Shown here: positions 46,446-57,728 of the stretch, one piece after another
Numbering within the stretch: position 1 is the stretch's first letter
How the letters are laid out: every line of letters starts with the position of its first letter
Assembly (NCBI GenBank): GCA_030386875.1
Contig: CM059562.1
Span: 61,440,201 to 61,504,200, forward strand
Direction: 5' to 3'
DNA length: 64,000 nucleotides
DNA from: Morinoia aosen
Taxonomy: Eukaryota; Arthropoda; Malacostraca; Amphipoda; Talitridae
Made by a program: the position numbers and the translations under genes
The notes under the pieces: model-generated
Database searches by the model: none
What the model was told of the DNA's origin: nothing
The model's input: the letters and a program-made list of their open reading frames with translations, nothing else

Positions 46446-46809
46446 CTTATTTCATTATTTTATTCTTTGCAGGAGCTGATCGGTCGGTTCCGGCCGATCT
46501 TTAACTGCATAAACTATACTTCCGACGGCTGCTGCGTAAAACTGTGTTTTAAAAATCCTTCGAGCACCCATGCCAATGTACCGCTTTTGAATTAGAGCTG
46601 AAGCTCTATTTTATAATCGTCCTTTGCGTGTTTTAATAAAATAAAATTAGTGAAAAATAATAAAACATACCTCATAAAAAATTAATAAATGCTGTATATT
46701 CGGCCATTGCAGCTATTTTAAAAACGTTCAATTAAACGTGACTAAAAATTAAATTGTTTGGACAAACTGAAAGTGTGAAAACTTTACAATATTATTAATG
46801 ACCGTTTTT

Positions 46810-46975
46810 ATGACGTTGGAGAATCCCTTGGTGCGCGTTATCAGCTTGTCTGGACAAAATGGTCATCAATTTGAACATTTACAAACATGATTCTTCAATT
46901 ACAATAGTCTTCTTTATTTGGAGCCATTCCACATCACTCTACGTTCATAAATGATGTTTTCCTCATCATTTAGGG
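46810..46975 (+). pseudogene. C-terminal fragment of the same Tc3-like transposase
   Basis: NPLVRVISLSGQNGHQFEHL plus QT-stop at 46826-46890 matches the end of the relic at 43.2-44.4 kb (QNDNQFEHLRT). The following 70 bases (ATGATTCTTCAATTACAAT..., GGAGCCATTCCACATCACTC) match its 3' flank as well. The orientation is opposite to that copy. The match fades at about 46975. Confidence 0.75.
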
Positions 46976-47114
46976 AACAGTCCTTCATCTATGCATGTTT
47001 GAGTAAAAATAATGCCATAGTTTGCAATAACGAACTTTCTACTTAATTTCCCTATTTTTCTAAAATGACAGTCAGTTCCAGCGTCCAAGAATTAAAAAAA
47101 GGTGAAAATGGTCA

Positions 47115-47480
47115 AACTTAAAAACGGATGTGGCGACGCTTTTCAGTGTTCAACCGCCATTATCAAGCACATGTAAGATGCAGCTGACTTTTCTTGATAT
47201 TTCTTTTTATAATGCTGGCTGTTGACTAGTGAGCGGCTTGAAGATGTGGTGGGCTTCGGTGAACTGGTTGTCGATCAATGGCTTCTTCTGTTGAATCAAT
47301 ATTGCTTCAAAAATTTGCGGTCGTCTGTACTCCGGTTCATGACGCAATATTTTTGTATTCTCCACCAGTGTTACCGAGTATGAGTTCTATTGTGCTCTTC
47401 TTTTTCATGATATGTACGGCCTCCCTAACTTGAGACCATTATTCATCTGGGGTTAATCGTTTCTTAACCACTCGGTAGCA
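47115..47480 (-). mobile_element. Penelope-like element 3' end, third family
   Basis: On the - strand TLVENTKILRHEPEYRRPQI, FEAILIQQKKPLIDNQFTEA and a short tail to a stop at about 47200 read as the C-terminal end of a GIY-YIG-type endonuclease part. Its LVEN-x-x-I-x-x-x-E-x-x-x-RR-x-x-x-EAI-I order matches other Penelope-like elements. Downstream TTGATAATGGCGG...CACTGAAAAGCG resembles a decayed version of the tail element seen at 46.3 kb. The sequence is distinct from both other families here. Confidence 0.6.
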
Positions 47481-48205
47481 GTAAAGACAAAAATCAACAA
47501 TCTATATAGTTGTCACTGTCAACTAATGCAATGATGAAAAAGCCCTTTTTATGCCTACCTATGCTGAAATATGAACTTAGGATTTTACAATATCTGGTAA
47601 ATAATTTGAAATTAGAATCGATGAAAGGGAATAATTCTTCGTCTAAGACTAAAATATCGACATGGTAGATATTCGGAAGTATCTTTTCATGTCTCGGTTT
47701 GAAGTATTACGCCAAGAAACTAGTTTGCAAAAAATGTACTACCACATTACAAATTCATAATTCCTATACTTGAATGATTCCGGCCAAATACTGTTAGGCG
47801 AATTCTCCACCTCCCTCAAGATGGGAATTTTACTGTTTCATTGTCGACCGGCGAGTGAAGTTCATCATATTATTGAGAGGTAAATATTTTTGCAACATTC
47901 TCAGGGACCAGCACACTAATAAGCAATCAGCACTCAAAGATGGACTAGCACCCTGGTATTTAATTATCACTGGAGAACACTTTTAGTAAATTTGAGTTAC
48001 ATTGGATGTTTCAACTGATTTTGAAGGAGTAATAAGCGCTGATTTCAAATCTGAAATTAGCTTTTCTCTACAAGCTCTAGTTTGTATGCAATTTGAGGTT
48101 AATGAAATTGTACGAATGTGAACTTGCGTAAACCATGTATAAGCATTTTCACGTCCTCATACATAGACAACTTCTAACATTTTGATTATTCTTATTTTGT
48201 TCCAC
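47481..48205. other. Non-coding, no gene seen
   Basis: AT-rich sequence, possibly including further degraded Penelope-like sequence upstream on the - strand, but without recognisable motifs. Confidence 0.35.
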
Positions 48206-48212
48206 GTCAAAC

Positions 48213-49895
48213 ATGACTTCCAAGGAGAGACATCATTGCAGAAACAAGCCTGATGTCTTCTGCTACATATGTGGATGCTACACACTCAATCGTCAGAGAC
48301 GTAACATATCCTCGTTCGTCAAGCTTGCCTACAAGGCATATTTTGAAGTTCATCTTGGTGATCAAGACAAGCAATGGGCTCCTCATGTTGTTCGCCCCAT
48401 TAGTGAGGAAATGCTTCGAGACTGGACCAAAGAAAAACGCAAAGGTCTGCTTTTTGGAGTTCCAATGATTTGGCGCGAACCCACCAACCATGAAACTGAC
48501 TTATTTCTGCATGGTAAACACGAAGGGTGTTAGTAGGAAAAATCGACATGAGATTACGTATCCGAATATTCCCTCAGCTATTCGCCCTGCTCCGCACTCT
48601 GAAGATGTTGCTGTTCCAGTTTTCAAAGGATTTCCTTCATTGGGCGATGAAGACATTGGACATGATACAAACGAACAAGACAGTTGTGGCAGTGAATTTT
48701 CAGAAAGCTTTTCACAATCGAACTGTTCTTCAGACACTGAGCCTATCCCCGTCCCCAAGCCTCTTCCCTAACCTGCACTGACTAATGTAGTGCAGGATTT
48801 AAGTCTTTCAAAGAAAGCAGTAGAGCATTTGGCTTTAAGATTACGAGGCAGAAATCTTGTTGATCACTGTTAAAGTATCATATTTCAGAAAGCGTGATCA
48901 GCTTTTTGCGACCTTCTTTTAGAAGACACACAGTTTGTTTTCTGTCATGACATCCTAGGGCTTTTCTAAGAACTGGGTGTCTTATACTTTGGTCCTGCTG
49001 AATGGAGATAGACAGTTCGAAATGCAGTTTAAAGTCTGTTCTTTTACATCATGGCAATTTTCATGGAGCAGTATCTGTTGGTCACTCAGTGCATTTGCAG
49101 GAAGACTATGATGATATGAGAATGGTCATGGACTTATTGAAGTATCATGAGCACAATTGGATCATTTGTGTAGACTTAAAGGAGGTCAACTTTCTTCTTG
49201 AACAACAGAAAGGTTTCACCAAGTTTCCTTGTTACATCTGTGTGTGGGACAGCCGAGCATGAGACAGACATTCATGGGTCCAGAAGGACTGGCCTGTTCG
49301 TGACACCCTTGAATCAGGCATGCCAAATATCATACAAGACCCAATTATAAGCAGAGACAAGATCATCTTTCCTCTCTTCGCATCCTATTAGGTTTGATGA
49401 TGTAATTTGTCGAGGTACTGGAAACCGAAGGTGAATGTTGTCAACACATTATCACAGCTTCACCAGGGTTATCACTCGAGAAGATCAAAGCAGGCGTCTT
49501 TGATGGCCTACAGATTCGAACCCTAATCCCTGATGATCAGTTTGTTGCAGTATGGTTATCCTTTCTGACAGTCGTTCATAATTCCCTTGGAAACAATAAG
49601 GCGGAGAACTATGGTGAACTTGTGAACAGAATGCTCCTCTCTTTTCGTGGTCTCTGATGCAACATGAGCGTCAAGCTTCACTTTTTTTAAACAGCCACTT
49701 TGATAAGTTTCTTGATAACCTGGGGGTGCAGCTGCACATGTGAGTGACGAACAAGGAGAATGATCCCACCACGATCTAAATGTCATGGAAGAGCGCTACC
49801 AAGGGCGCTGGGATAAAACAATGATGGCTTACTACTGCTGGAGCATTTAACGAGATTACACAAATGAAGTGTACAGAAGCAAAAAATTACAATAG
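48213..49895 (+). pseudogene. Broken copy of a widespread arthropod repetitive protein family
   Basis: Starts MTSKERHHCRNKPDVFCYIC (a CYICG pair, zinc-binding-like), then RNISSFVKLAYKAYFEVHLG, WAPHVVRPISEEMLRDW and FGVPMIWREPTNHETD. After a frame shift comes VSRKNRHEITYPNIPSAIRP and APHSEDVAVPVF. From 49002: SSKCSLKSVLLHHGNFHGAV, HNWIICVDLKEVNFLLEQQK and GFTKFPCYICVWDSRA. From 49560: VVHNSLGNNKAENYGELVN and CNMSVKLHFF. The end reads HHDLNVMEERYQGRWDKTMM. This order is that of a long uncharacterised protein found in many copies in arthropod genomes and probably transposon-derived; that is from memory, not a search. At least five frame shifts or stops are present. Function is unknown. Confidence 0.7.
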
Positions 49896-51930
49896 CAGAT
49901 TCCTGCCTGAATAAAATACACAAACATATCGATAAGTATCCATCAGCCGTGGTGATGTTCTGAAGGATGCTAATCTAACTTTGAGATGAAGATTGATGTT
50001 TTCTAAGAAACGCCATCAGGAAATACCGCACAACCAACAATAGTGTAATTTACTCTCAAATCACATTTTAATGTTCTGTTTTTTTTTGCCTTAATAAATA
50101 TACAGAAATGGCTTTCACGCCATTTTAAGATTCAAGTAAACAAACGAAATTTTGCTGATATTGTTATTTCTTATGATAACGAAAAATTAAAAAATTAAAA
50201 GTATCAAATTGCATAAAACCTGTTGCTTGCAGACAAAAACTGTCTTCAAAATTGAAATCAACACACTCAAATTAACTAAGGAAGGTTTTTTTGTATGCAG
50301 CAAAATGAGTATGTGTTATATTCTGATGAATTTGATGGAGGAGTCCTGAATGTTTTCCCACTTCCTCTTGGATGGCATTATAAATATTTTTGGTTAAGAA
50401 GAACAAATAATGTACATGTGTACTGTGGACTGTTTCTTCAAATTGATGCAAGTCGACAATGCAAGATCGTAAGACGAGGGGCGTCCAGCTCTGTGCACTG
50501 AGGGAACGTGCCTACACCTCCACTCGCGATACGCGTGATGCAGAAACTGAGTGTGTCGCTCACGGTATGCATAACAGGGGTCAAAACAGGTGTAAATGGA
50601 GTCAGGTGTCCAAATAAGATTTAACCCCTCGATAAAAACAGACGAAGAAATTAGAGTAAAGAGAGGAAAAATACACAGAAAGAGAAAAATAATAGATAGA
50701 GAGGAATGCTTACATGGCTACACTGAAATTACTTGATCAACATAAACATAATAATAACAGAATGAATGATTTAATTATTTTATTTAAAGTAAACGAGCGA
50801 AATGAAAAAGGTGGCATTACAATGAATGAGCACGTATTACAGTACAAATAAATAATTAGTAAAAGGCAAAATAAATAATTTTCTGAAGAAAAATATATGG
50901 GCGCAGCACATCCTGCAATTATATACTTGATATCAATAGATTGAACTTTGCACACCAAATTCTTGTTGATACATTAGACACACTCCACGCGGAAGAGCTG
51001 CATTTGAATGCACACAGACGAGCGCTTTCATCACAAGCCTAGGGAATGAATTTACCCATTATTGAGAACCTGAGGGCTGCATTTTTCTTGCGTACTTCGT
51101 GACTAACACGTATTGCTAGGTTGGTAACATGGCACGGACATGTAAACACTCGAAATATCGCTGCACACTCATAATGTAAATAAGACAACAATATCACTAA
51201 ACACTTTACCTTCCAAAGCATTTCTATGTCGACTCGGGCAGACTTCTCACGATGTCTCAAATCATGGGTTTAAAATTATTGTGTAGCCTCCACTAGCGTC
51301 ACCGACACAAGAAAAGGCGATGATCATCGAATCCTTTCACATTGCATTATAAAATCATGCAATGTGGAAGGATTTGAATGTAGAACATATTTATGTGCAG
51401 ATAGTGATGCTGAATCAATGCTTTCATGGATCTGAAAATATATTTTGCGTATAATTGTGTAACATGTGCTGAGAGTAACATTGCGAATAGCGGGAGTACA
51501 TATTTCCTATTTTGCATTCAATTTAAACAATTTTAAACAAACAATTTTAAACAAACAAACAATTTTTTTACCACAGGTGATACAGAGGTAGAATTTTACT
51601 TAAGTCTAGTACAATGGTCAAATTTGAGTATAGCTACCTGTGGGCCCGAATAAGTTCAGCGACTTCTAGGGCATCCTACCATCACGCTATTCTAGGGTGT
51701 ACAAAAGTTTAACCTAGTTCACTTAACCTAGTTTCGCATTAGACTGATCATTGAGATAATTAACTCGATATTTTATGCTGTATTTTACAATATAGGTCAA
51801 GTCGGCTATATTTAACAGTATGTTCGATAAAACGATTCAAGAGCAGAGAGAAGATTGGTTATGGTACACAAGGCAAGTTACATTATGACATTATCATTAG
51901 TTACATGTAGGAGGCAAGATTTCGACACGG
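49896..51930. other. Non-coding, no gene seen
   Basis: AT-rich. A 68-codon frame at 50295-50501 has no motif. The GC-richer patch near 50470-50530 is unassigned. A low-complexity AAACAATTTTAAACAAACAA run lies at 51520-51565. Confidence 0.45.
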
Positions 51931-51943
51931 TGATCTTACACGA

Positions 51944-53005
51944 CTAGTATTCTGATAGGAAGTGAGACTCAAGATGTCTTTTGAATACTGTGTACGAATT
52001 ACATTCACGGATCTCTGCAGGTATAGAGTTCCAAGTTTTGGTTCCAACGAAGAGAATACTGTGTTGCGACCTGGCCTTTGAATAATAAGGAAGCATGAAT
52101 TTACTTCTATTTCGGGTTAAATGGTCGTGATGACCAGTTTGCGCAGTCAATAATTGTCTTAGGCTATTGTCGCCATCATTTCTTAATGTTTTGTAAATGA
52201 AATTACAGATGGAGATTTTGTAGAGATCCGAAAGTTTAAGTATTTGTAAATTTTTGAAAGAATCATTTGTGTGTGCATTATATTCTAGGTTCTTTACCGC
52301 TCTGACAGCCCTTTTCTGCAGAGTAAAAATTTTGTTGGTTTTATTTTTATCAGTTCCGTGCCATGCTTCTATTCCGTATTGCAAGTATGGAGAAATGAGC
52401 GTTCGGTAGAGCATTTGTAAAGCTGCTTCAGGCAGAAAATTTTTAACTTTATTTAGGATTCCGATGGATTTTGATAATTTAGAACTAATATGAGTGATGT
52501 GCTCTTTGAAGGTCAGATGTTTATCTATTATGATGCCCAGAAACTTACATGAGTTGGTTTCTTCGATTTCACCTTCGCCAATTTTAATGCATGGGAGAGA
52601 TACATCTTTCTTGTATGAGAAAGTAATATAATTTGTTTTATCGATATTTAGGCTTATTTTATTAGCTTTGAGCCACGATGAAACCTTGTGAAGTTCAGTA
52701 TTTATACTCTCCACAATCATAGCAGGATTTTGGTTCGGAAGGACCGCAGAAAGCGTACTGTCATCGGCAAAAAGTATGAATTTGAAGAATGATGTAGATT
52801 TTACAATATCATTGATAAAAATCAGAAACAAGAGAGGCCCGAGAACAGATCCTTGCGGAACTCCATGGCTAATTGTCTGTGGGTCCGATTTTGCGTCGTC
52901 AATGACAACGTATTGCTTCCGATTTGTTAGGTATGATCTGAACCAATCATGGGCAATCCATTCACGAGAAGTCCTTCGAATCATTGTGGGAACCTATTCA
53001 CCGAG
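51944..53005 (-). mobile_element. 5'-truncated non-LTR retrotransposon, CR1/jockey-like reverse transcriptase
   Basis: An uninterrupted 346-codon frame runs from 52984 to the stop at 51944. It contains WFRSYLTNRKQYV, then HGVPQGSVLGPLLFLIFIND (RT motif B), FILFADDSTL with the catalytic FADD, LKANKISLNIDKTNYITF and CKFLGIIIDKHLTFKEHI. The thumb and C-terminal region includes LYRTLISPYLQYGIEAWHG and GTKTWNSIPAEIRECNSY. The endonuclease, motif A (first catalytic Asp) and everything upstream are missing. A TAG lies just before the first Met at about 52993, so the copy is dead but recent enough to be stop-free. A related 3' end is at 39392. Confidence 0.85.
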
Positions 53006-53009
53006 CAGA

Positions 53010-53885
53010 CACTAGCCTAATTTTTTTTAGTCTGAAATGTTCTCTATAGTTCTAGGCACTACTTACTAATCATGGGCATCTTATGAGCCTTCATTATCAT
53101 AGTAATAGGGTTCACGGCCGTCAAAAACGATGAGATTCATTATTTTCCTTGAATTAATCTTCTTGATGTGGATGATAAACAAATATATCCCTCTAAATAG
53201 TACTCGCGATAAATATATTCTTGTACTTGTGTACTGGTGAAACTCGGTCGCAGAATCGGCCATTTAGCAACCTTATGAGCGTAACAGAGGGGCGAAAGAA
53301 ACAGACACCAAACAAATATATAAATGAACAAATACACCAAGGGTATTCTTATGCAAGATTGTTGAATTATTTTAGCGCTATCAACATCATAGAATTCTAC
53401 CGACCTTGCCTATCCTATGCGGAACTAAAAAATAATCATAGCACTAACGTAGAATACAATTTAAACTTCACCCTTATCCCTAACGTTTATTTTGGGAATG
53501 GAACATTCAACTTGAATGATCTGCATGATATTCTGCTGAACTTATTATGATGATGCGGTGAAAGATAAAAAATTACTAAAAAGTTTTTGAAAATTTTGCT
53601 AAGATGATTATCTTATTACGCTTAAGCTGCGTACGGATAATGCCGTTGAATAAGTACTAATGTGTCACAAAAGCGAAACTACTGTGTTGCAGCAACGGCC
53701 GAGAGTGAACTCGAATGTTAAGCGTTAGTCAATTTGAGTCTTTTGTCCAGTGTAAAATTTTAAGGCAGTATAATACATACCGTGAACCGTAATAACCCCA
53801 TTCAAGTAATGAAGAGCATTAGTTTTCGCTCTGTTATACAACTACCATACTCTTAGTCCAGAGTGATTCTAAAAAATACATTTTG
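53010..53885. other. Non-coding, no gene seen
   Basis: AT-rich sequence. A 109-codon + strand frame at 53221-53550 has no recognisable motif and no splice or promoter context. Confidence 0.4.
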
Positions 53886-53888
53886 CAA

Positions 53889-54150
53889 CACTTAGGCCCA
53901 TTTCACACAGCGCTAGCAAAGCAGTATCTAGCAAGTTCGCATGAGCTATCTAGCAGATGGTCTGCGAGACTGGTAGGTAGAAATAGCACTATTGCGAGCC
54001 GTTGCCTTCACACTGAACTCGCACGTTTTATCCAGCATGCGAGGTGAAAATGCTATTCCTACCTACCAGTCTCGCACGCCATCTGCTAAATAGCTCATGC
54101 GAGTTTGCTAGATGCTGCTGTGCTAGCTCAGTGTAAAATGGGCCTAAGTG
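53889..54150. mobile_element. MITE, 262 bp, with inverted repeats of about 100 bp
   Basis: The left end CACTTAGGCCCATTTCACAC and the reverse complement of the right end CACTTAGGCCCATTTTACAC start identically. They stay alike for about 100 bases through GCTAGCA, GCATGAGCTAT, TAGCAGATGG and GCGAGACTGGTAGGTAG, with few mismatches. About 60 bases of unique spacer lie between. There is no coding capacity. The element is flanked by, or includes, TTA at the left and TAA at the right, which could point to a PIF/Harbinger type, but the palindromic end makes the true boundary uncertain. Confidence 0.85.
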
Positions 54151-55541
54151 CCGTGACCAAACGTCGTTTGAGAATTTTCCAAAAAGTAATTATTTTCATT
54201 CTCATGTAATACCTAATAAAAATATCTTCACCTATCTCAAAACTAGAAATCCTATCATGTTTTTGCATGGAGCTGTTTTTATATCAGATCAGTCAAGTGT
54301 GAGGCAGACAGTCTCGCTCTATTGATGTTCGGAGCCCTAATAATTTGTATATCTTCACCAGTGTGTGCAATTCCCTGCACTTGTTCAGTACGATAAAGTT
54401 TGATGCAGAGCGTACCCTAACGAGTGGAGACCTTCAGCAGTTGACGTTTCAACTACCTCAAAAAAAATTTCGCTTCAGAAAAGGAAACTACCGCAAGAAT
54501 TTTTTCACCTCATAAATGAAAAGCTAACTTTTCTTAACTCCCTCACTTTTTGTTTTTTGAAAAGCTACTGATTATTTTCTTTTTATTTTGAAAGGTTAAT
54601 AAAACAGCATTTGATGTTTGCCATGCACTTGGTTTCAGATGATTAACAGCATTGCTCGGTGGCGGGCCTTGACATATTAGCTAAGAGCCCTGCTGACGTG
54701 CAGTGGCGGCTACAGGAGTGTGCAGGCGTGTACTTCGAACAGCAAATCTACATGTACTATCTTCTGATGCTAGTTTTTTAATGGTAGAGGAAAAGATTGT
54801 TCGCAGATCATGCTGAGGATTCGCTTCATCAAAAAAATTCAATACTTAGCCTGAGGTACTCTACACACGGTACTTTCAACTAAGCCCTATCCCATCATCA
54901 TCATAACACGTTCACTGCCGAGGCAGCCAAATGGTGACCTCTGTTATTTCTTGGAAGGTAAGGTTGTAAGTAGCAGAGATTAAAAATGACTTCACTGCTC
55001 GAAAGAAAATTGTATCTTTCCTAAGAAGTGTGAAAATGTATGAAAATGCATGGTGATAATTCAACTCGTATGCTTAAATCTCTTTTAAAAAAAATTTTGA
55101 AATAATTGAAATAATGTTTATTCACACCTATTCGTAAATAAATAATTTACCTAATTTACGCCCCAATATGCGGTTAATGTGCTAATAGATATCCTTGAAA
55201 ACTTTGCGAAATAAGTTTAATAAGAATTCCTTTTTCAAGCTACGCAAGATGTAATAGACTAAGGACTCAATAGTTCAAGAACTATGGTGCTAGAAACTCA
55301 CAGCTCTAGCAATATCCTTAACGAACCCTTCGGTAGCTAAAAAATGCCTCAAAACTCAACCCAATGCCATAAATAGTACCCATCTATGACACGGTGTTCG
55401 TTCTCGCGCCATGTAAGATGTTCCACCCCTCTTAGTCTGCTCTCACATTAAGCGTGAATTTCTCTCTTGCAGTATCATCTGTTATCTTTCAATTGACAGA
55501 ATACTCGAAGGTGTAATTTTTTAATCAGCAGAACATTAGAC
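54151..55541. other. Region 3' of the ionotropic receptor, no gene seen
   Basis: AT-rich. On the - strand an AATAAA (55133 down to 55128) lies about 410 bases beyond the receptor stop and is a candidate polyadenylation signal. Confidence 0.35.
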
Positions 55542-55824
55542 CTATAGCGTCACTGATTGCCGGACAAGTTCACCGCGAGGAACATCGGCGGAGGAGGTTT
55601 GACATTTAGGCTTCTTGCGGAGACCAGACCGCGCCACCGCACATTCTACCAGCAGAATAATTGCAGATAAGAGCAGTCCTAGAGCCAGCACGTAGAAGGC
55701 AGTGATAGTTTCTTGGAGGCTAAGTGAAATTGCGGGCTGTCGTTCGCAGTAGGTCGATTTTCCGTCCAGTTTCCACTTGCGCCTAATCCTTTGAAGTATT
55801 CCACTGCTGTGCATTTTCATCAGT
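55542..55824 (-). CDS. Ionotropic receptor, last exon (end of ligand domain, M4, tail)
   Basis: Acceptor GGCTTACAG lies just above 55824. The exon reads LMKMHSSGILQRIRRKWKLD, then ISLSLQETITAFYVLALGLL, LSAIILLVECAVARSG and a Ser/Arg-rich tail to the stop at 55542. The HSSGILQRIRRKW helix followed by a hydrophobic segment (about 22 residues, the M4 helix) is the typical C-terminus of insect ionotropic receptors. These ligand-gated cation channels, derived from glutamate receptors, act in the cilia of chemosensory neurons. The first base completes a Gln codon begun in the exon at 57631-57728. The reading frame is intact. A frame-shifted relative of this exon lies at 6525-6640. Confidence 0.85.
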
Positions 55825-57630
55825 CTGTAAGCCAAAGCAGTATTAGTAAGCAGTAAAATGAGTTAAAATTATTCACGAAATATATAATTTAGGAATAACA
55901 TTCCTCTCATGAAACAAGGTTTAAACGTAGGGATTTTAAAAAATTAATCACGAGTAACAATGTAAAGAATAGCCTATAAATCAAAATACTGCTTGAAAAG
56001 AAAAAGACGTTAACTAAAATTGTGTGTTCCGACTCAACGAATCATTTTCAAGAAGGGATCTGGAACAAAGGTGATGAATATATTACCTGCAATTTCAATT
56101 GACCTAAAATAACAAATAAAACTGAGTCAAATCACTGAACTATCTTAAATGTACAAACAAACTGTAATTTTTGAATGAGGTTAGGGCTGTAGGGTATAAA
56201 TACTTTCCAAATTTTTTCACAGACGAGGTTGAAAACTGAGGCTAATACTTTAATAACATCTCATTTCACAAGCAGGTTGACTTTTTCCGCTTGAAAACGA
56301 ATTGGTTAATGCAAAGAACTTGCAGGAAGAATTTCAGAAATTTTTTCAACTTCAATTGAGTCTACAGTTGGTAAGAATGTTTTAGTGTCGTTCCTTATTT
56401 TGCCATCAATCGGAAGTAATGGATAAAGACCTGATTGTCCATTTACCCTAAACATTCATGCATTTTGACTTTTATATCATTCCCATCCATGGAAAATGAA
56501 TTCACTTCTTTTCAACGACTGACGTAAACTTTTGGTAGAGGTACTCTTTTAATTAATTAACGAAAGGATTCATCACCACTATGCGTACAGTGTCCGTTTG
56601 AATACGTAGAGACTCTATGGTGGGGGGTATCGCATTTGCGTTGCGCATGACCTTCTCTCGACCATTCGCTCCCACGAAGAAAAATGCAATTCCCTTGTAA
56701 TATTAACCGATTTTAATCTTTCACCTCATTTTCCAAAACTGTTAATTTTTGAATAAGAGATCATTTTTTTGTTGCTGCGCTCGCACTACTGGACAGAAGT
56801 ATTGCAGGTCTGTGTACAAAACAAGTACAAGTCACTCGGGTAATTTTTATTTCCATTCGTCCATTCCTACCTTTACGAGTGACATTGCTTGTATTTTGCC
56901 ATATCTAGCTTTCTTTAAATAGCTTAGTTCTCATAAAGATATCCCTTTCTTACTCAATATTCTTTACTTTCTGGTACATATTAAGTATAGCTGATTCGAT
57001 AGATCTTAAGGTTAGATATTGATATCGCTAGTAAAATCTATTTTTTTTTGTTCGCTGATCAATATCCGTTGATCACAGCAAGAAGAAAGAAATGTCTGGT
57101 TATTTCATGAATTTGGGAACATATCAGTTCACTCACCAGTATCCGATTACCGAACGGATGGAATGATTGTTTACCCTCGTAATCGAGCCATCACTTTACA
57201 TATTCGATAGCGCAAACTTTGTTTATTTGAGACTCTCTGCTTACTCACTCGGAATTTTTGTTGTAAGTTTTTGTTCAGTTGTAAACTTTCTTATGTATCA
57301 ATTGAATTTACGAGTAATATATTTTTTTTATTTTTTAAAATCATTTGCTGAAGGCTGGAGTCAACATGTTCAACTCTCACGATCATCCATTTTTTAAGCA
57401 ATATTCACATCCAATCGCCTTCCTTCATCTATGGCTTGTAAGCATGGTATAAGGCCTGATGTCAGTGCAGTGAATCATCCATTAACGGAAAATATTCCTG
57501 ACATGAAAGGCGTTTCAATACCTAAGCACCATTATTCAGTATTACACAAGATTCAAAATTTGCACCGCCTCTGTTTAACCTGCATTATCACATTGGTTTC
57601 ATTATGAGAGTGTTTTAAAATGCCACTTAC

Positions 57631-57728
57631 TGAGTGTTTACAATTGGTAGCATTTGATTCCTGAGCTGAAATGGAAATGATGTTGGGTGCACAAACATCC
57701 TTTTTCGAAGGCGTAGAACGCGGCAGTC
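57631..57728 (-). CDS. Ionotropic receptor, penultimate exon (ligand domain S2)
   Basis: Bounded by acceptor CTTTCTCCACAG above 57728 and donor GTAAGT below 57631, giving 98 bases. It reads DCRVLRLRKRMFVHPTSFPF and QLRNQMLPIVNT, then two bases of a Gln codon. This matches the S2 part of divergent ionotropic receptors (a Cys, a central strand, FPFQLR, and a helix before the GIL-x-R-x-x-x-KW segment). It begins in phase 0, as the previous exon ends, and hands over two bases, as the next requires. It is too short to be noticed as an open frame; the splice phases make it convincing. Confidence 0.8.

Noticed and set aside
53221-53550. 109-codon + strand open frame
   Set aside because: No motif, no splice or promoter context and AT-rich codon use like random sequence.
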